The position numbers were made by a program, and so were the translations under genes. From Anabaena sp051781005 (GTDB taxonomy: Bacteria; Cyanobacteriota; Cyanobacteriia; Cyanobacteriales; Nostocaceae): a stretch of 64,000 nt of DNA. The notes beneath the pieces were generated by a model. The model did not search any database and was not told where the DNA came from. It worked only from the letters and a program-made list of their open reading frames with translations. The stretch covers positions 124,001-188,000 of the forward strand of contig NZ_JBPWOA010000017.1 of the NCBI RefSeq assembly GCF_051781005.1. Direction: 5' to 3'. Positions 34,655-43,015 of the stretch are shown here, piece by piece; position 1 is the first letter of the stretch, and each line of letters opens with the position of its first letter.

Positions 34655-35605
34655 TTAAGTTAAGACAGAATTTTGTATTCTGGTATTTAAGAACTGCAAC
34701 TGTTGATATAAACAACGAATCTGCGGTAAATTGACACCTGCTGCTTCGGCTTTATTTAATGAGTTGCCAAAAATTGCTTCTATTTCCAAAGGACGACATT
34801 CATCAAAATCAATTTTCATGCTGGTGCGGTAGGGCTTCATTTTTACTGTATAATCAAGCATTGTTTGAATGAAACTATCAGGAATAATTCTTCCTGTACT
34901 TTTTGCACCTGCGACTACTTCAAACATTAATTGTTTAACTAACTCACGGGTGTGAATATCTGCCATTAATTCGTCGGTTGTAGCATTGAGAATCACAGAT
35001 AATCCGTTGTAGGGAATATTCCAAACCAATTTTTTCCAACGTCCTAATAGTAAATCTTCTGCTAGTTCTATTAATATCCCCGCATTTTGAAAGTCTTCTG
35101 CAATTTCCCTCATTCTGTCTGTAATTCCAGTGGGGAGATATTTAGATGCATATTCACCAAGGGTAATTTGTCCATAGTCTAAATGATGAATATGTCCTGG
35201 ACTTACTTTGTTGGAACAAAGAAAACATAAACCACCTAAAATATGAGTGTTGCTGACAATTTGGGAAATTTCCGCTTCTATACCAATTCCATTTTGTAAT
35301 ACTAAGACTACCCCATCATGTTTGACAACAGGTGGTAATATTTGCGGTAGCAAGTGGTTTTGGGTTGTTTTTAGCGCTACTACCACCACATCACAACGAG
35401 GCATTTTCTCTGCATCGTTGTAGGCTTTTACTTGGGGAAGGATAAAATTGCCGTCTTTAGATTCAATAAATAAACCATGTTGCTTGACTTGTAGATAATC
35501 ACTTTTGAGTAAAAAGTGGACATTATTGCCAGCTTTTTGCAATTTAGCGCCATAAAAACCGCCTAATGCACCAGTCCCGATAATTGCGTATGTGCGTTTA
35601 CCCAT
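34655..35605 (-). CDS. PanE-like 2-dehydropantoate 2-reductase family protein
   Basis: 316 residues. NADPH site AIIGTGALGGFYGAKLQKAG at the N-terminus, VVVALKTTQNH and LQNGIGIEAEI in the middle, the catalytic Lys segment LLLGRWKKLVWNIPYNGLSV (~190-210), and a helical C-terminal domain with RPLEIEAIFGN. Authentic PanE makes pantoate for coenzyme A. Cyanobacteria often carry extra homologues annotated as putative reductases, so the substrate is uncertain. Confidence 0.85.
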   Translation of the reverse strand: MGKRTYAIIGTGALGGFYGAKLQKAGNNVHFLLKSDYLQVKQHGLFIESKDGNFILPQVKAYNDAEKMPRCDVVVVALKTTQNHLLPQILPPVVKHDGVVLVLQNGIGIEAEISQIVSNTHILGGLCFLCSNKVSPGHIHHLDYGQITLGEYASKYLPTGITDRMREIAEDFQNAGILIELAEDLLLGRWKKLVWNIPYNGLSVILNATTDELMADIHTRELVKQLMFEVVAGAKSTGRIIPDSFIQTMLDYTVKMKPYRTSMKIDFDECRPLEIEAIFGNSLNKAEAAGVNLPQIRCLYQQLQFLNTRIQNSVLT

Positions 35606-35725
35606 TTCATCTATAGAGAAATCTTAGGAAAATCATAGAAGGATATTGTAGCAAGATGTGAGTTAATAAAAGTTAAATATGATTTACTATTCTTTAGAAC
35701 TTTTGGCAGAGATAAGGTGACATAA

Positions 35726-36127
35726 ATGGCTGATATTGTTGATATTGCTGTTGGTAATGATTCGTTTCAAACTTTAGTGGCAGCTGTGCAAGCGGCTGGT
35801 TTGGTAGAAACGTTGAAAAGTCCAGGTCCATTCACAGTTTTTGCTCCAACTGATGAGGCGTTTGCTAAGTTACCCCCAGGTACAATTACAACTTTATTAC
35901 AAAATATTCCCCAGTTAGCACGAATTTTAACATATCATGTTGTTCCTGGAAAGCTGACTCAAGCTGATTTAAGCAAACTGGGTACAGTGACTTCTGTGGA
36001 AGGTTCCCCTATAAAAATTAATTGTGAAGATGGTTTTGAAGTGAAAAATGCCCAGGTTTTAGCAGCAGATATTGATGCAGATAATGGTGTAATTCATGTT
36101 ATTGATACTGTGATTTTAATGGGTTAA
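35726..36127 (+). CDS. Fasciclin-domain protein
   Basis: 133 residues, a single FAS1 domain: DSFQTLVAAVQAAGLVETLKSPGPFTVFAPTDEAFAKLP (H1 motif), the YHVVPGKLT segment, then DNGVIHVIDTVILM (H2 motif). There is no signal peptide, unlike most fasciclin proteins, so it is probably cytoplasmic or exported by another route. Small FAS1 proteins are common and abundant in cyanobacteria; the role is adhesive or unknown. Monocistronic. Confidence 0.92.
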   Translation: MADIVDIAVGNDSFQTLVAAVQAAGLVETLKSPGPFTVFAPTDEAFAKLPPGTITTLLQNIPQLARILTYHVVPGKLTQADLSKLGTVTSVEGSPIKINCEDGFEVKNAQVLAADIDADNGVIHVIDTVILMG

Positions 36128-36441
36128 TTTAGTTAGGGATAAAGCTGAATTCCACAATCAATATCTCTTGTGGCTTGCATCAGACTCGATAATTTGGCAA
36201 CAATCAACAGATTTTTGGGATCTGATGCACTCTACTAAATATTCCAGTTGAGTAAGTCCTGTTGGTAATGGCGGGCATTTTCCACCATATCTCAATATCT
36301 AGTTGAGAATTTTGGTTGGCTTAGATTCTTTAAAGAATGTAAAATAATCTACACGAATACTCACTCCCATGCTATTATCAGCGTAGGTAAATAAATAAAT
36401 GTTAACCTTATAATAAGTCAATTCTTAATTACCATAATTTA
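36128..36441. other. Intergenic region, nothing recognised
   Basis: About 310 bp between two plus-strand genes. No clear hairpin or repeat. Confidence 0.5.
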
Positions 36442-36789
36442 ATGCTCGATTTCAACACTTTAGCTGAATTATCTCGTGCCAACTGTGCAGGTATTTGTGC
36501 ATTTCTCATACCAGCAAACATTCTGTCCACATTGTTGACAATTACCCTCACAGCACTAAACCGTCCCACAATTCAAGTATGGCAATCTGCTGGCTTTGCT
36601 AGTATTTTCGCCTGTGTGATGATGCTGCACGTTTATACTTGGTTAATGATTGGTGTAGTGATGCTACCAACTTATATTTTATTGGGTCTAGCTATTAGTT
36701 GTTTATTAACTAATTTAGCTGCTGTTCTTTGGCGGTTTAATGCGCTACCATTACTCGCTCACTGGAAGTATAATAGACAATCTGAATAA
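36442..36789 (+). CDS. Small membrane protein of unknown function
   Basis: 115 residues with three or four membrane segments (CAFLIPANILSTLLTITLTAL, AGFASIFACVMMLHVYTWLMIGVVMLP, YILLGLAISCLLTNLAAVLW) and a short polar C-terminus. No motif recognised. The ATG at 36442 is closely preceded by AT-rich sequence without an obvious ribosome-binding site. Confidence 0.65.
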   Translation: MLDFNTLAELSRANCAGICAFLIPANILSTLLTITLTALNRPTIQVWQSAGFASIFACVMMLHVYTWLMIGVVMLPTYILLGLAISCLLTNLAAVLWRFNALPLLAHWKYNRQSE

Positions 36790-36910
36790 GTTCAAAAGAT
36801 TGGTTTATATCAATTTTCCAGATTAATCCAGATTAAATATATATCAATAAAGTGGGAGGGTAATTATATTACTCTCCCGTATTATTTAATTAGCTTTTTA
36901 CTAATAGCTA

Positions 36911-37037
36911 AGGGACTTCCAAAATAAAAAAATGTACAAAAATTTCTTGTGGTGCGGGCATCTTGCCCGCAAATTATCAAGGACGGGCAGGATGCCCATC
37001 CCACAAGATTGGATAATTTATTTTCTGGTGTTCCCTA
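36911..37037. mobile_element. MITE-like element with nested hairpin
   Basis: Left end AGGGACTTCCAAAATAAAA, right end TTATTTTCTGGTGTTCCCT. The interior is a long imperfect hairpin whose arms are TTGTGGTGCGGGCATCTTGC and its near complement ending CCCATCCCACAA. Same end family as the 20925 element, with more divergent ends. Confidence 0.65.
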
Positions 37038-37060
37038 ATACTCTGGATTGATTTAGTTAA

Positions 37061-37285
37061 TTACCACCAGCCATTAGAGTAGCCAGAATGGTTTTTGTAG
37101 GAGTGGTCTTTGTAAGAGTAGTCTTTATAAGAATGGTTGTGTCCGTGATATTTACCATGACAAGAATGACCACCACCTGAAACAACTAGAGTTTCCTGAG
37201 TAGCTAGTTCATTGAGAAAGCTGGCGGAATCATTGAATAGTTCATAACCAGTAGGAAGTAGTTTGGAAATATGGATATTAGCCAT
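37061..37285 (-). CDS. Small double-glycine-leader peptide, candidate RiPP precursor
   Basis: 74 residues, start supported by AGGAG seven bases upstream. The N-terminal ~40 residues look like a leader: ISKLLPTGYELFNDSASFLNEL, then LVVSGGG, a double-glycine-type processing site. The remaining ~35 residues are low-complexity, rich in His, Tyr, Lys, Ser and Gly, with repeated SYKDY/SYKDH/SYKNH units and a WW end. The leader style matches small cyanobacterial bacteriocin-like precursors exported by C39-peptidase ABC transporters. No modifying enzyme or transporter is adjacent. A His-rich metal-binding peptide is the main alternative. Confidence 0.6.
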   Translation of the reverse strand: MANIHISKLLPTGYELFNDSASFLNELATQETLVVSGGGHSCHGKYHGHNHSYKDYSYKDHSYKNHSGYSNGWW

Positions 37286-37660
37286 GAGAATTTCTCCTTT
37301 ATCTGGATGTAAGTTTTCTGCAATTTATAGATTAGACTTGATTGCAACTAATCTTATTTATCATGGTTTCAAAAAAACTATATTAAATCAAGGGTTTTAC
37401 CTCAATTATCTGGACATAAATAGATTAATTATGTCTGGTAATATTCTGAATTTAGCAATTAATTTTCAGGCAAAACCTGTCAGTATAATTTTTAGTTAAA
37501 AGACATATAATTAATATTAAAACGGCAATATCTACAGAATAGCGATAAATTTATCAAATGTTTCTGTATGATGTTTTTACCGATTTAGATCCTCTACAGG
37601 TTCATATAGATGTTTTCTGTTGGATGCAATACAATTAAGTGCGGGAAAACTCAGCCCCTA

Positions 37661-37801
37661 AGAGACTTCCAACTAAAAAAATATCCCGTCGTTGTGACGG
37701 CAGGGGGGCAGGGAGCAGAGGGAAGAAAAGTCGCTTTGATTTGGTGAAATTGGATAGCGAAGCGCTGCTGCAAGCAGTTCATCTTTTTTGTGGAGTTCTC
37801 T
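37661..37801. mobile_element. MITE-like element, AGAGACTTCCAA / TGGAGTTCTCT ends
   Basis: Left AGAGACTTCCAACTAAAAAA, right TTTTTTGTGGAGTTCTCT. Same family as 20925 and 36911 by the ACTTCCAA...AAAA end. The interior includes CCCGTCGTTGTGACGG and a GCGAAGCGCTGCTGCAAGCAG palindromic stretch. Confidence 0.6.
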
Positions 37802-37943
37802 AAAGGGTTAGTAATGGAAAATTTTATATCTTTAAGAAGAATTGGGCAGGGGGTTAAATGTTTGAATCAGCGGGAAATAAGATGAAGATTGGCAGACTTA
37901 AGGACTTTAGTTATGTCTGACAAGATGACTGAAAAACGAGACA

Positions 37944-38063
37944 TGGGGTGCAGTAGAAGCGATTACAGATCAACAACTAGAAAATTATCAAGAAAAAAGT
38001 ATCTATAAAAAGTTTGATGAAATTGAATTAATTGGTTGTTGTTCTGTAGAAGAAAATTTATAA
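37944..38063 (+). pseudogene. Gene remnant, unknown family
   Basis: A 39-codon in-frame stretch reading WGAVEAITDQQLENYQEK...FDEIELIGCCSVEENL ends at TAA. There is no start codon and a stop lies 18 bp upstream in frame. The overlapping ATG at 37912 reads a different frame into it, which suggests a frameshifted remnant. Confidence 0.3.
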
Positions 38064-38220
38064 ACTACATACAAATAAGTTTGATCTAATACCAATTCTG
38101 TATAAAGTGCGCTCAATTTAGCGGATTAGGTTGCGTTTTATTGCTGATATTTGTGGTTTATTAAAATGATTATATAATAATGTATCTAAAGTTATACTAC
38201 TTCTAGAGTGGTAATAAATT

Positions 38221-38649
38221 ATGCAAATTAAAGGAATAAGCATTGCTTTAGTTCTGGGTCTTTCTTTGCCCATAGTTACAGATATTGCCATCCAGAATCA
38301 AGCTGTGGCTGGTCTCGCTTTTCCGGAGGGAGAATTTTTTGCCGTGCAGGGTCAACCACGCAATTGGCATTTAACTCTTTGGCAAGATCAAGGTAAGTAT
38401 TACTACAAAAATTTAAACCTGAAAACAGGCAAAAAAATTTGTTTAGTTGGTGCTAGAGCATCTGGTACTAAAGCTCGTCCTGTCTTCACATGGACTAATG
38501 GCAAATTTAAATATCAAGTTGCCTGGCAAACTGTCCAATCCGATTTGGTGCGATTACAGGTAATAAATCCTGCGGGTCAGATGATTTTAAATGAACTTCT
38601 TATCCGTCAGCCTGGTGAATTTGAAGATCCCAATGCCACTAAATGTTAG
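38221..38649 (+). CDS. Exported protein of unknown function
   Basis: 142 residues. A signal peptide-like N-terminus (ISIALVLGLSLPIVTDIAIQNQAVA) is followed by a ~110-residue beta-rich domain: FFAVQGQPRNWHLTLWQDQGKYYYKNLNLKTGKKICLVGA and FTWTNGKFKYQVAWQ. Two cysteines. No family recognised. Periplasmic by inference. A copy of the AGACAT repeat begins 10 bp after the stop. Confidence 0.7.
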   Translation: MQIKGISIALVLGLSLPIVTDIAIQNQAVAGLAFPEGEFFAVQGQPRNWHLTLWQDQGKYYYKNLNLKTGKKICLVGARASGTKARPVFTWTNGKFKYQVAWQTVQSDLVRLQVINPAGQMILNELLIRQPGEFEDPNATKC

Positions 38650-38658
38650 AAGATATTT

Positions 38659-38722
38659 AGACATAGGCGTGAAAAACAATGTAGAGCGGAGAATCTCTAC
38701 CCAGGTCACGTCTCTACATTGG
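38659..38722. repeat. Partial copy of the AGACAT-ended repeat
   Basis: AGACATAGGCGTGAAAAACAATGTAGAG at the left and CGTCTCTACATTGG at the right match the outer and inner blocks of the elements at 26760-27066 and 55926-56025; the right terminal block is missing. Confidence 0.55.
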
Positions 38723-38819
38723 AAAAAAGAAAATTCTGCCGAATCAGTTGTACATCGCATACTTCAGCCTGATGGCAAGGTACACTGTTGGAATTGACTG
38801 ATAAAGTTAAGAGTGACCT

Positions 38820-40970
38820 ATGCCTGCGTTTTTATTAGAAGTTGGAACAGAAGAACTACCTGCAAGCTTTCTTAGTAATGCTATTGTACAATGGCGATCG
38901 CGCATTCCCCAAACTCTGGAAGCTAACAGCCTTACATATCAAGCTTTTGAAGTTTATGGAACTCCTCGCAGATTAGCAGTTTTAATCACCGGTTTACCAT
39001 CTCAACAACCAGACAAAGAAGAAGAAATCAAAGGGCCACCCGCACAAGCAGCCTTTAAAGATGGTCAACCCACACCCGCAGCAGTCGGTTTTGCTAAAAA
39101 ACAAGGTGTGGAAGTCGCAGCTTTTGAAATTCGTCCCACAGAAAAAGGTGATTTTGTCTTTATCCAAAAAAAGACTCCTGGCCGTCCAGTTGCAGAAATT
39201 TTGACAGAACTGGTTCCCCAGTGGATTTGGAATTTAGAAGGAAAGCGGTTAATGCGTTGGGGACATGGAGATGCTAAATTTTCCCGTCCGATTCGCTGGT
39301 TGGTGACTTTGTTAGATGGGGATGTTTTGCCGTTAGAATTGGAAAATGGCGGTAAAACTGTCAAGAGTAATAGAATCTCTCAAGCACATCGCGTTTTACA
39401 TCCCGAACCTGTCACAATTCCCCACGCTACAGAATATGTAAATACCCTCCGTTCTGCTTTTGTGAATGTTGTCCCAGAAGAACGGGAAAATATCATTAAA
39501 GAACAAGTGACAACAGCAGCACAAAAGTTAGGCGGATATACACCAATTTACCCAGATTTATTAGCAGAAGTCATCAATCTTGTTGAATCTCCTAGCGCAG
39601 TTATCGGTAAATTTGAAGATGAATTTCTCCAATTACCAACTGAAGTAATTACTACAGTTATGGTAAATCATCAGCGTTATTTCCCTATTTTTAAAACTGC
39701 TGACAGCAAAGAGTTATTACCCAATTTTATCACTACTTCTAACGGTGATCCTGCCAAATCAGATATTATTGCAGTCGGTAATGAAAGGGTAATTCGAGCG
39801 CGTTTAGCTGATGGTAGATTTTTCTACGAAGCTGATTTAGCTAAACCATTAGAAAGCTTTTTACCGCAATTGGAAAAAGTCACTTTTCAAGAAGATTTAG
39901 GTTCTGTTCGGGCGAAAATTGACAGAGTTGTTAATATTGCTAATTTCATCTCTCAACAATTGCAGTTAGGAGAAAGTGAAAGCGAGAAAATCAAAAGAGC
40001 AGCATTATTGTGTAAAGCTGATTTAGTCACACAAATGGTGTATGAATTCCCAGAATTGCAGGGAATTATGGGAGAAAAATATGCTTTAGCTAGTGGGGAA
40101 GATGCAGAAGTTGCCACAGCCATTATTGAGCATTATTTACCCAAAAATGCTGATGACATTTTACCCCAAACCCTCACAGGTCAAATTGTCGGTTTAGCTG
40201 ATAGATTAGATACATTAATCAGTATCTTTGGCTTAGGCTTAATCCCCACAGGTTCCTCTGATCCTTTTGCATTGCGTCGGGCAGCAAATGCCATAATTAA
40301 TATTACATGGTTTGCGAATTTGCAGATTAATTTAGAAAAGCTATTAGAACAAATAGCCACCGATTTTGCAACAGCTTTTAACAAAGATGGGAAATCATTA
40401 ATTAAAACTTTGCAAGAATTTTTCCTGCAACGTATCCGCACTTTATTACAAGAAGAAAAGCAGATTGATTATGATTTGGTAAATGCAGTTTTGGGAGAAA
40501 ATGACCCAGAATACACAGAACGAGCATTACAGGATTTATTAGATGTACGCGATCGCGCTCTCTACTTGCAACAAATCCGCAAAGACGGTACTTTAGATAA
40601 AATCTACGAAACCGTCAACCGTTCCACCCGTCTAGCAGCACAAGGCGATTTAGACTTCCAGCAGTTAGAACCGCAATCTTTAATTAACCCCGAATTATTC
40701 CAAAAAGCCTCTGAATCTGCATTCTATAACGCCTTGGTTGAGTTAGTACCCGAAACCCAAGCAGCGCAAGAAAACCGTGATTACCTACGATTAGTAGCCG
40801 CACTAGAAAAAATTGCTCCCACTGTGAGTAATTTCTTTGATGGTGAAGATAGCGTTTTAGTCATGGACTCCAATGCCGATATTAAGCGAAATCGGTTAAA
40901 TTTACTGGGATTACTTCGCAATCATGCTCGTGTTATAGCCGACTTTGGTGCGATCGTGAAAAATCTGTAG
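38820..40970 (+). CDS. glyS: Glycine--tRNA ligase beta subunit
   Basis: 716 residues, usual length. LLEVGTEELPASFLSNAI at the N-terminus, YGTPRRLAVLI, MRWGHGDAKFSRPIRWLV, NHQRYFPIF, the HD-type segment with ALLCKADLVTQMVYEFPELQGIMGEKYA, and GSSDPFALRRAANAI are all conserved. With the alpha subunit (GlyQ, not in the window) it forms the alpha2beta2 enzyme that charges tRNA-Gly. GlyQ and GlyS are commonly unlinked in cyanobacteria. Stands alone; murD follows 80 bp later. Confidence 0.97.
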   Translation: MPAFLLEVGTEELPASFLSNAIVQWRSRIPQTLEANSLTYQAFEVYGTPRRLAVLITGLPSQQPDKEEEIKGPPAQAAFKDGQPTPAAVGFAKKQGVEVAAFEIRPTEKGDFVFIQKKTPGRPVAEILTELVPQWIWNLEGKRLMRWGHGDAKFSRPIRWLVTLLDGDVLPLELENGGKTVKSNRISQAHRVLHPEPVTIPHATEYVNTLRSAFVNVVPEERENIIKEQVTTAAQKLGGYTPIYPDLLAEVINLVESPSAVIGKFEDEFLQLPTEVITTVMVNHQRYFPIFKTADSKELLPNFITTSNGDPAKSDIIAVGNERVIRARLADGRFFYEADLAKPLESFLPQLEKVTFQEDLGSVRAKIDRVVNIANFISQQLQLGESESEKIKRAALLCKADLVTQMVYEFPELQGIMGEKYALASGEDAEVATAIIEHYLPKNADDILPQTLTGQIVGLADRLDTLISIFGLGLIPTGSSDPFALRRAANAIINITWFANLQINLEKLLEQIATDFATAFNKDGKSLIKTLQEFFLQRIRTLLQEEKQIDYDLVNAVLGENDPEYTERALQDLLDVRDRALYLQQIRKDGTLDKIYETVNRSTRLAAQGDLDFQQLEPQSLINPELFQKASESAFYNALVELVPETQAAQENRDYLRLVAALEKIAPTVSNFFDGEDSVLVMDSNADIKRNRLNLLGLLRNHARVIADFGAIVKNL

Positions 40971-41050
40971 CAAAAGTCAACAAAAACAGGTGTAATTTTT
41001 GCTAATTAACGCTACCATAGGGTAGCTTAACCAGGGATGCTACACAGTCT

Positions 41051-42502
41051 ATGCCAGAAGCTATAGTTATTGGATTGGGAAAGTCCGGTGTTGCTGCGGC
41101 AAGATTGTTGAAACAGGAAGGCTGGGAGGTGGAGTTAAATGATAGTAGCACCTCCCCGACCCTCCTCAAACAACAACAAGAACTTGCCATTGAAAAAATT
41201 CCCGTTAAATTAGGTCACACTCCAGACCTAAATAATACTCATTTACCCAAATTAATAGTTGTTAGTCCCGGTGTCCCTTGGGATATTCCTATCTTAGTCA
41301 AAGCGAGAGAGTTAGGGATTGAAACAATTGGGGAAATGGAATTAGCTTGGCGAAATTTACAAAATATTCCTTGGGTGGGAATTACTGGTACAAACGGTAA
41401 AACTACCACCACAGCCTTAACTGCTGCCATTTTTCAAGCCGCAGGATTTAACGCTCCTGCCTGTGGTAACATCGGTTTGGCTGCGTGCGAAGTAGCTTTA
41501 GCCAACATGAGTATTGAAGGCGACGACCAAAACCCAATCCAAAATCCAAAATCTAAAATCCAAAATCGTTATGATTGGATAATTGGTGAACTTAGCAGTT
41601 ATCAAATTGAGTCTTCCGTAACTCTTTCTCCCCGCATTGGTATCTGGACAACCTTCACACCAGATCATTTAGCACGTCATAAAACTCTAGAAAATTACTA
41701 CAATATCAAAGCCAAGCTATTAAATAATTCTCAGTTGCAAATATTCAACGGCGATGATTCCTATTTAAGTAAAATAGGATTAAGTGATTGGCCGAATGCT
41801 TATTGGACAAGTGTTAAAGGTCAAGATTTTTTAATTGGTGAAAAAGGCTTTTATATAGAAAATGGTTGGGTAATAGAAAAGTTAAGTTCCACATCTGCAC
41901 CCACACCAATTGTAGAAGTATCGGCTTTGCGAATGGTAGGAGAACATAACCAACAAAATCTCCTCATGTCAGTAGCAGCAGCAAGGTTAGCAGGAATAGA
42001 TGTTAATGCGATTTCCCATGCTGTGCGGGAATTTCCCGGTGTTCCCCATCGTTTAGAACATATCTGCACATGGGAAGGTATTGATTTTATTAATGATAGC
42101 AAAGCGACTAATTATGATGCCGCAGAAGTTGGTTTATCATCTGTAAAAAGTCCCGCAATTTTAATTGCTGGTGGTGAAGCTAAAGCAGGTGATGATACAA
42201 ATTGGTTAACAAAAATTCAAGCCAAAGCTGCTGCTGTTGTACTCATTGGTAATGCTGCACCAGCATTTGCTCAACGTCTGCAAGAGGTAGGATATACTAA
42301 CTTTGAAATTGTGGAAACAATGGAAAAAGCTGTACCCAAGTCCGCAGAATTAGCAAAACTCCATCAAGCATCTGTCGTTTTGTTATCTCCCGCTTGTGCA
42401 AGTTTTGACCAATATCCAAATTTTGAAATACGCGGCGACCATTTCCGGCAATTATGTCTTATCGAACAGAATTCAGGAGTCAGGAGTCAGAATTCAGAAT
42501 AA
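41051..42502 (+). CDS. murD: UDP-N-acetylmuramoylalanine--D-glutamate ligase, with repeat-derived insert and tail
   Basis: 483 residues. N-terminal UMP-binding domain (IVIGLGKSGVAAARLLKQ), the ATP loop GITGTNGKTTTTAL (~residues 117-130), the YDWIIGELSSYQIES core, FPGVPHRLE, and INDSKATNYDAAEVGLSS are conserved. It adds D-Glu to the peptidoglycan precursor in the cytoplasm. Two parts are foreign: residues ~160-173 (PIQNPKSKIQN) are encoded by ATCCAAA repeat units at 41529-41568, and the last ~10 residues (NSGVRSQNSE) by CAGGAGT repeats at 42471-42502. The frame is kept in both, so the enzyme is presumably functional. Confidence 0.95.
   Translation: MPEAIVIGLGKSGVAAARLLKQEGWEVELNDSSTSPTLLKQQQELAIEKIPVKLGHTPDLNNTHLPKLIVVSPGVPWDIPILVKARELGIETIGEMELAWRNLQNIPWVGITGTNGKTTTTALTAAIFQAAGFNAPACGNIGLAACEVALANMSIEGDDQNPIQNPKSKIQNRYDWIIGELSSYQIESSVTLSPRIGIWTTFTPDHLARHKTLENYYNIKAKLLNNSQLQIFNGDDSYLSKIGLSDWPNAYWTSVKGQDFLIGEKGFYIENGWVIEKLSSTSAPTPIVEVSALRMVGEHNQQNLLMSVAAARLAGIDVNAISHAVREFPGVPHRLEHICTWEGIDFINDSKATNYDAAEVGLSSVKSPAILIAGGEAKAGDDTNWLTKIQAKAAAVVLIGNAAPAFAQRLQEVGYTNFEIVETMEKAVPKSAELAKLHQASVVLLSPACASFDQYPNFEIRGDHFRQLCLIEQNSGVRSQNSE
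41529..41568. repeat. ATCCAAA-type repeat inserted in frame in murD
   Basis: Units AATCCAAAATCCAAAATCTAAAATCC match the intergenic repeats at 55070-55103 and 58587-58735. They add about 13 codons. Confidence 0.85.
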
Positions 42503-42590
42503 TATCGGGAAGTGCTGTATGTCATACTGTATCCCTGACGGGGAGGGTTAGGATGGTAGTTTGTAACCCGCTATAAATTGAAGGAATAAT

Positions 42591-42616
42591 GGTGGGTTAG
42601 CGTAGCGTAACCCACC
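42591..42616. repeat. GGTGGGTTA/TAACCCACC hairpin repeat
   Basis: 9-bp arms around GCGTAGCG; a relative lies at 11090-11150. Confidence 0.7.
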
Positions 42617-42746
42617 CTACAATTTTTAGGGAATTTATTTTTTGGTGTTCTCTTAGTAGAACTATCAACACTGTTCTAAGTAATCAGAGAAAATTAATTA
42701 CACAGTTTATTCCCCATTCCCCTTTAAATGCCACAGCTATATATAA

Positions 42747-42767
42747 AGATAGATGAATTATCTATCT
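42747..42767. repeat. Small palindrome AGATAGAT-GAATT-ATCTATCT
   Basis: Perfect 8-bp arms and a 5-base loop, AT-rich, 43 bp before a strong terminator. It may be an operator or the first stem of a small RNA. Confidence 0.4.
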
Positions 42768-42809
42768 CATAAATGATTAAATTTGCCAGAGTCTTTCACT
42801 TCTGTGATT

Positions 42810-42838
42810 AAGGTTTGGCACAACACCAAGCCTTTTTT
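42810..42838 (+). terminator. Rho-independent terminator, plus strand
   Basis: AAGGTTTGG-CACAACA-CCAAGCCTT (9 bp with one G-T pair) followed by TTTTTTAT. It is ~310 bp after murD, with several repeats in between. Confidence 0.7.
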
Positions 42839-42978
42839 ATACTTTTACTATATCACACTATAAAGTAAATTGGGCAGTGCTTTCGTTCAAAATTAGCCTT
42901 GATTGTACTCCTTAAGGAGGATGCTTAAATTACTGAGAGTTTATACACTAGGATATATTTTACCCTGAGTGAAGTCTT

Positions 42979-43005
42979 GGCTTGGTTTCCCTTCCAAGCC
43001 TTTTT
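42979..43005 (+). terminator. Second rho-independent terminator, plus strand
   Basis: GGCTTGG (42979-42985) pairs with CCAAGCC (42994-43000), followed by TTTTTATTTTT. It lies 140 bp after the first with no gene between, so a short transcript may arise in between. Confidence 0.7.
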
Positions 43006-43015
43006 ATTTTTCTAA

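Larger units (their letters stand above)
37286..38220. other. Intergenic region with MITE and a gene remnant
   Basis: About 930 bp without an intact gene. It holds a MITE-like element (37661-37801) and a 40-codon remnant (37944-38063); the rest is AT-rich. Confidence 0.55.
42503..43015. other. Intergenic region with two plus-strand terminators
   Basis: About 510 bp. It holds a GGTGGGTTA/TAACCCACC repeat (42591-42616), a fragment of the TGGTGTTCTCT-ended repeat (~42640), a small palindrome (42747-42767) and two plus-strand terminators. Confidence 0.6.

Noticed and set aside
37263..37499. 78-codon plus-strand frame opposite the small peptide gene
   Set aside because: It overlaps the peptide gene start region and AT-rich spacer, with no ribosome-binding site or recognisable content.
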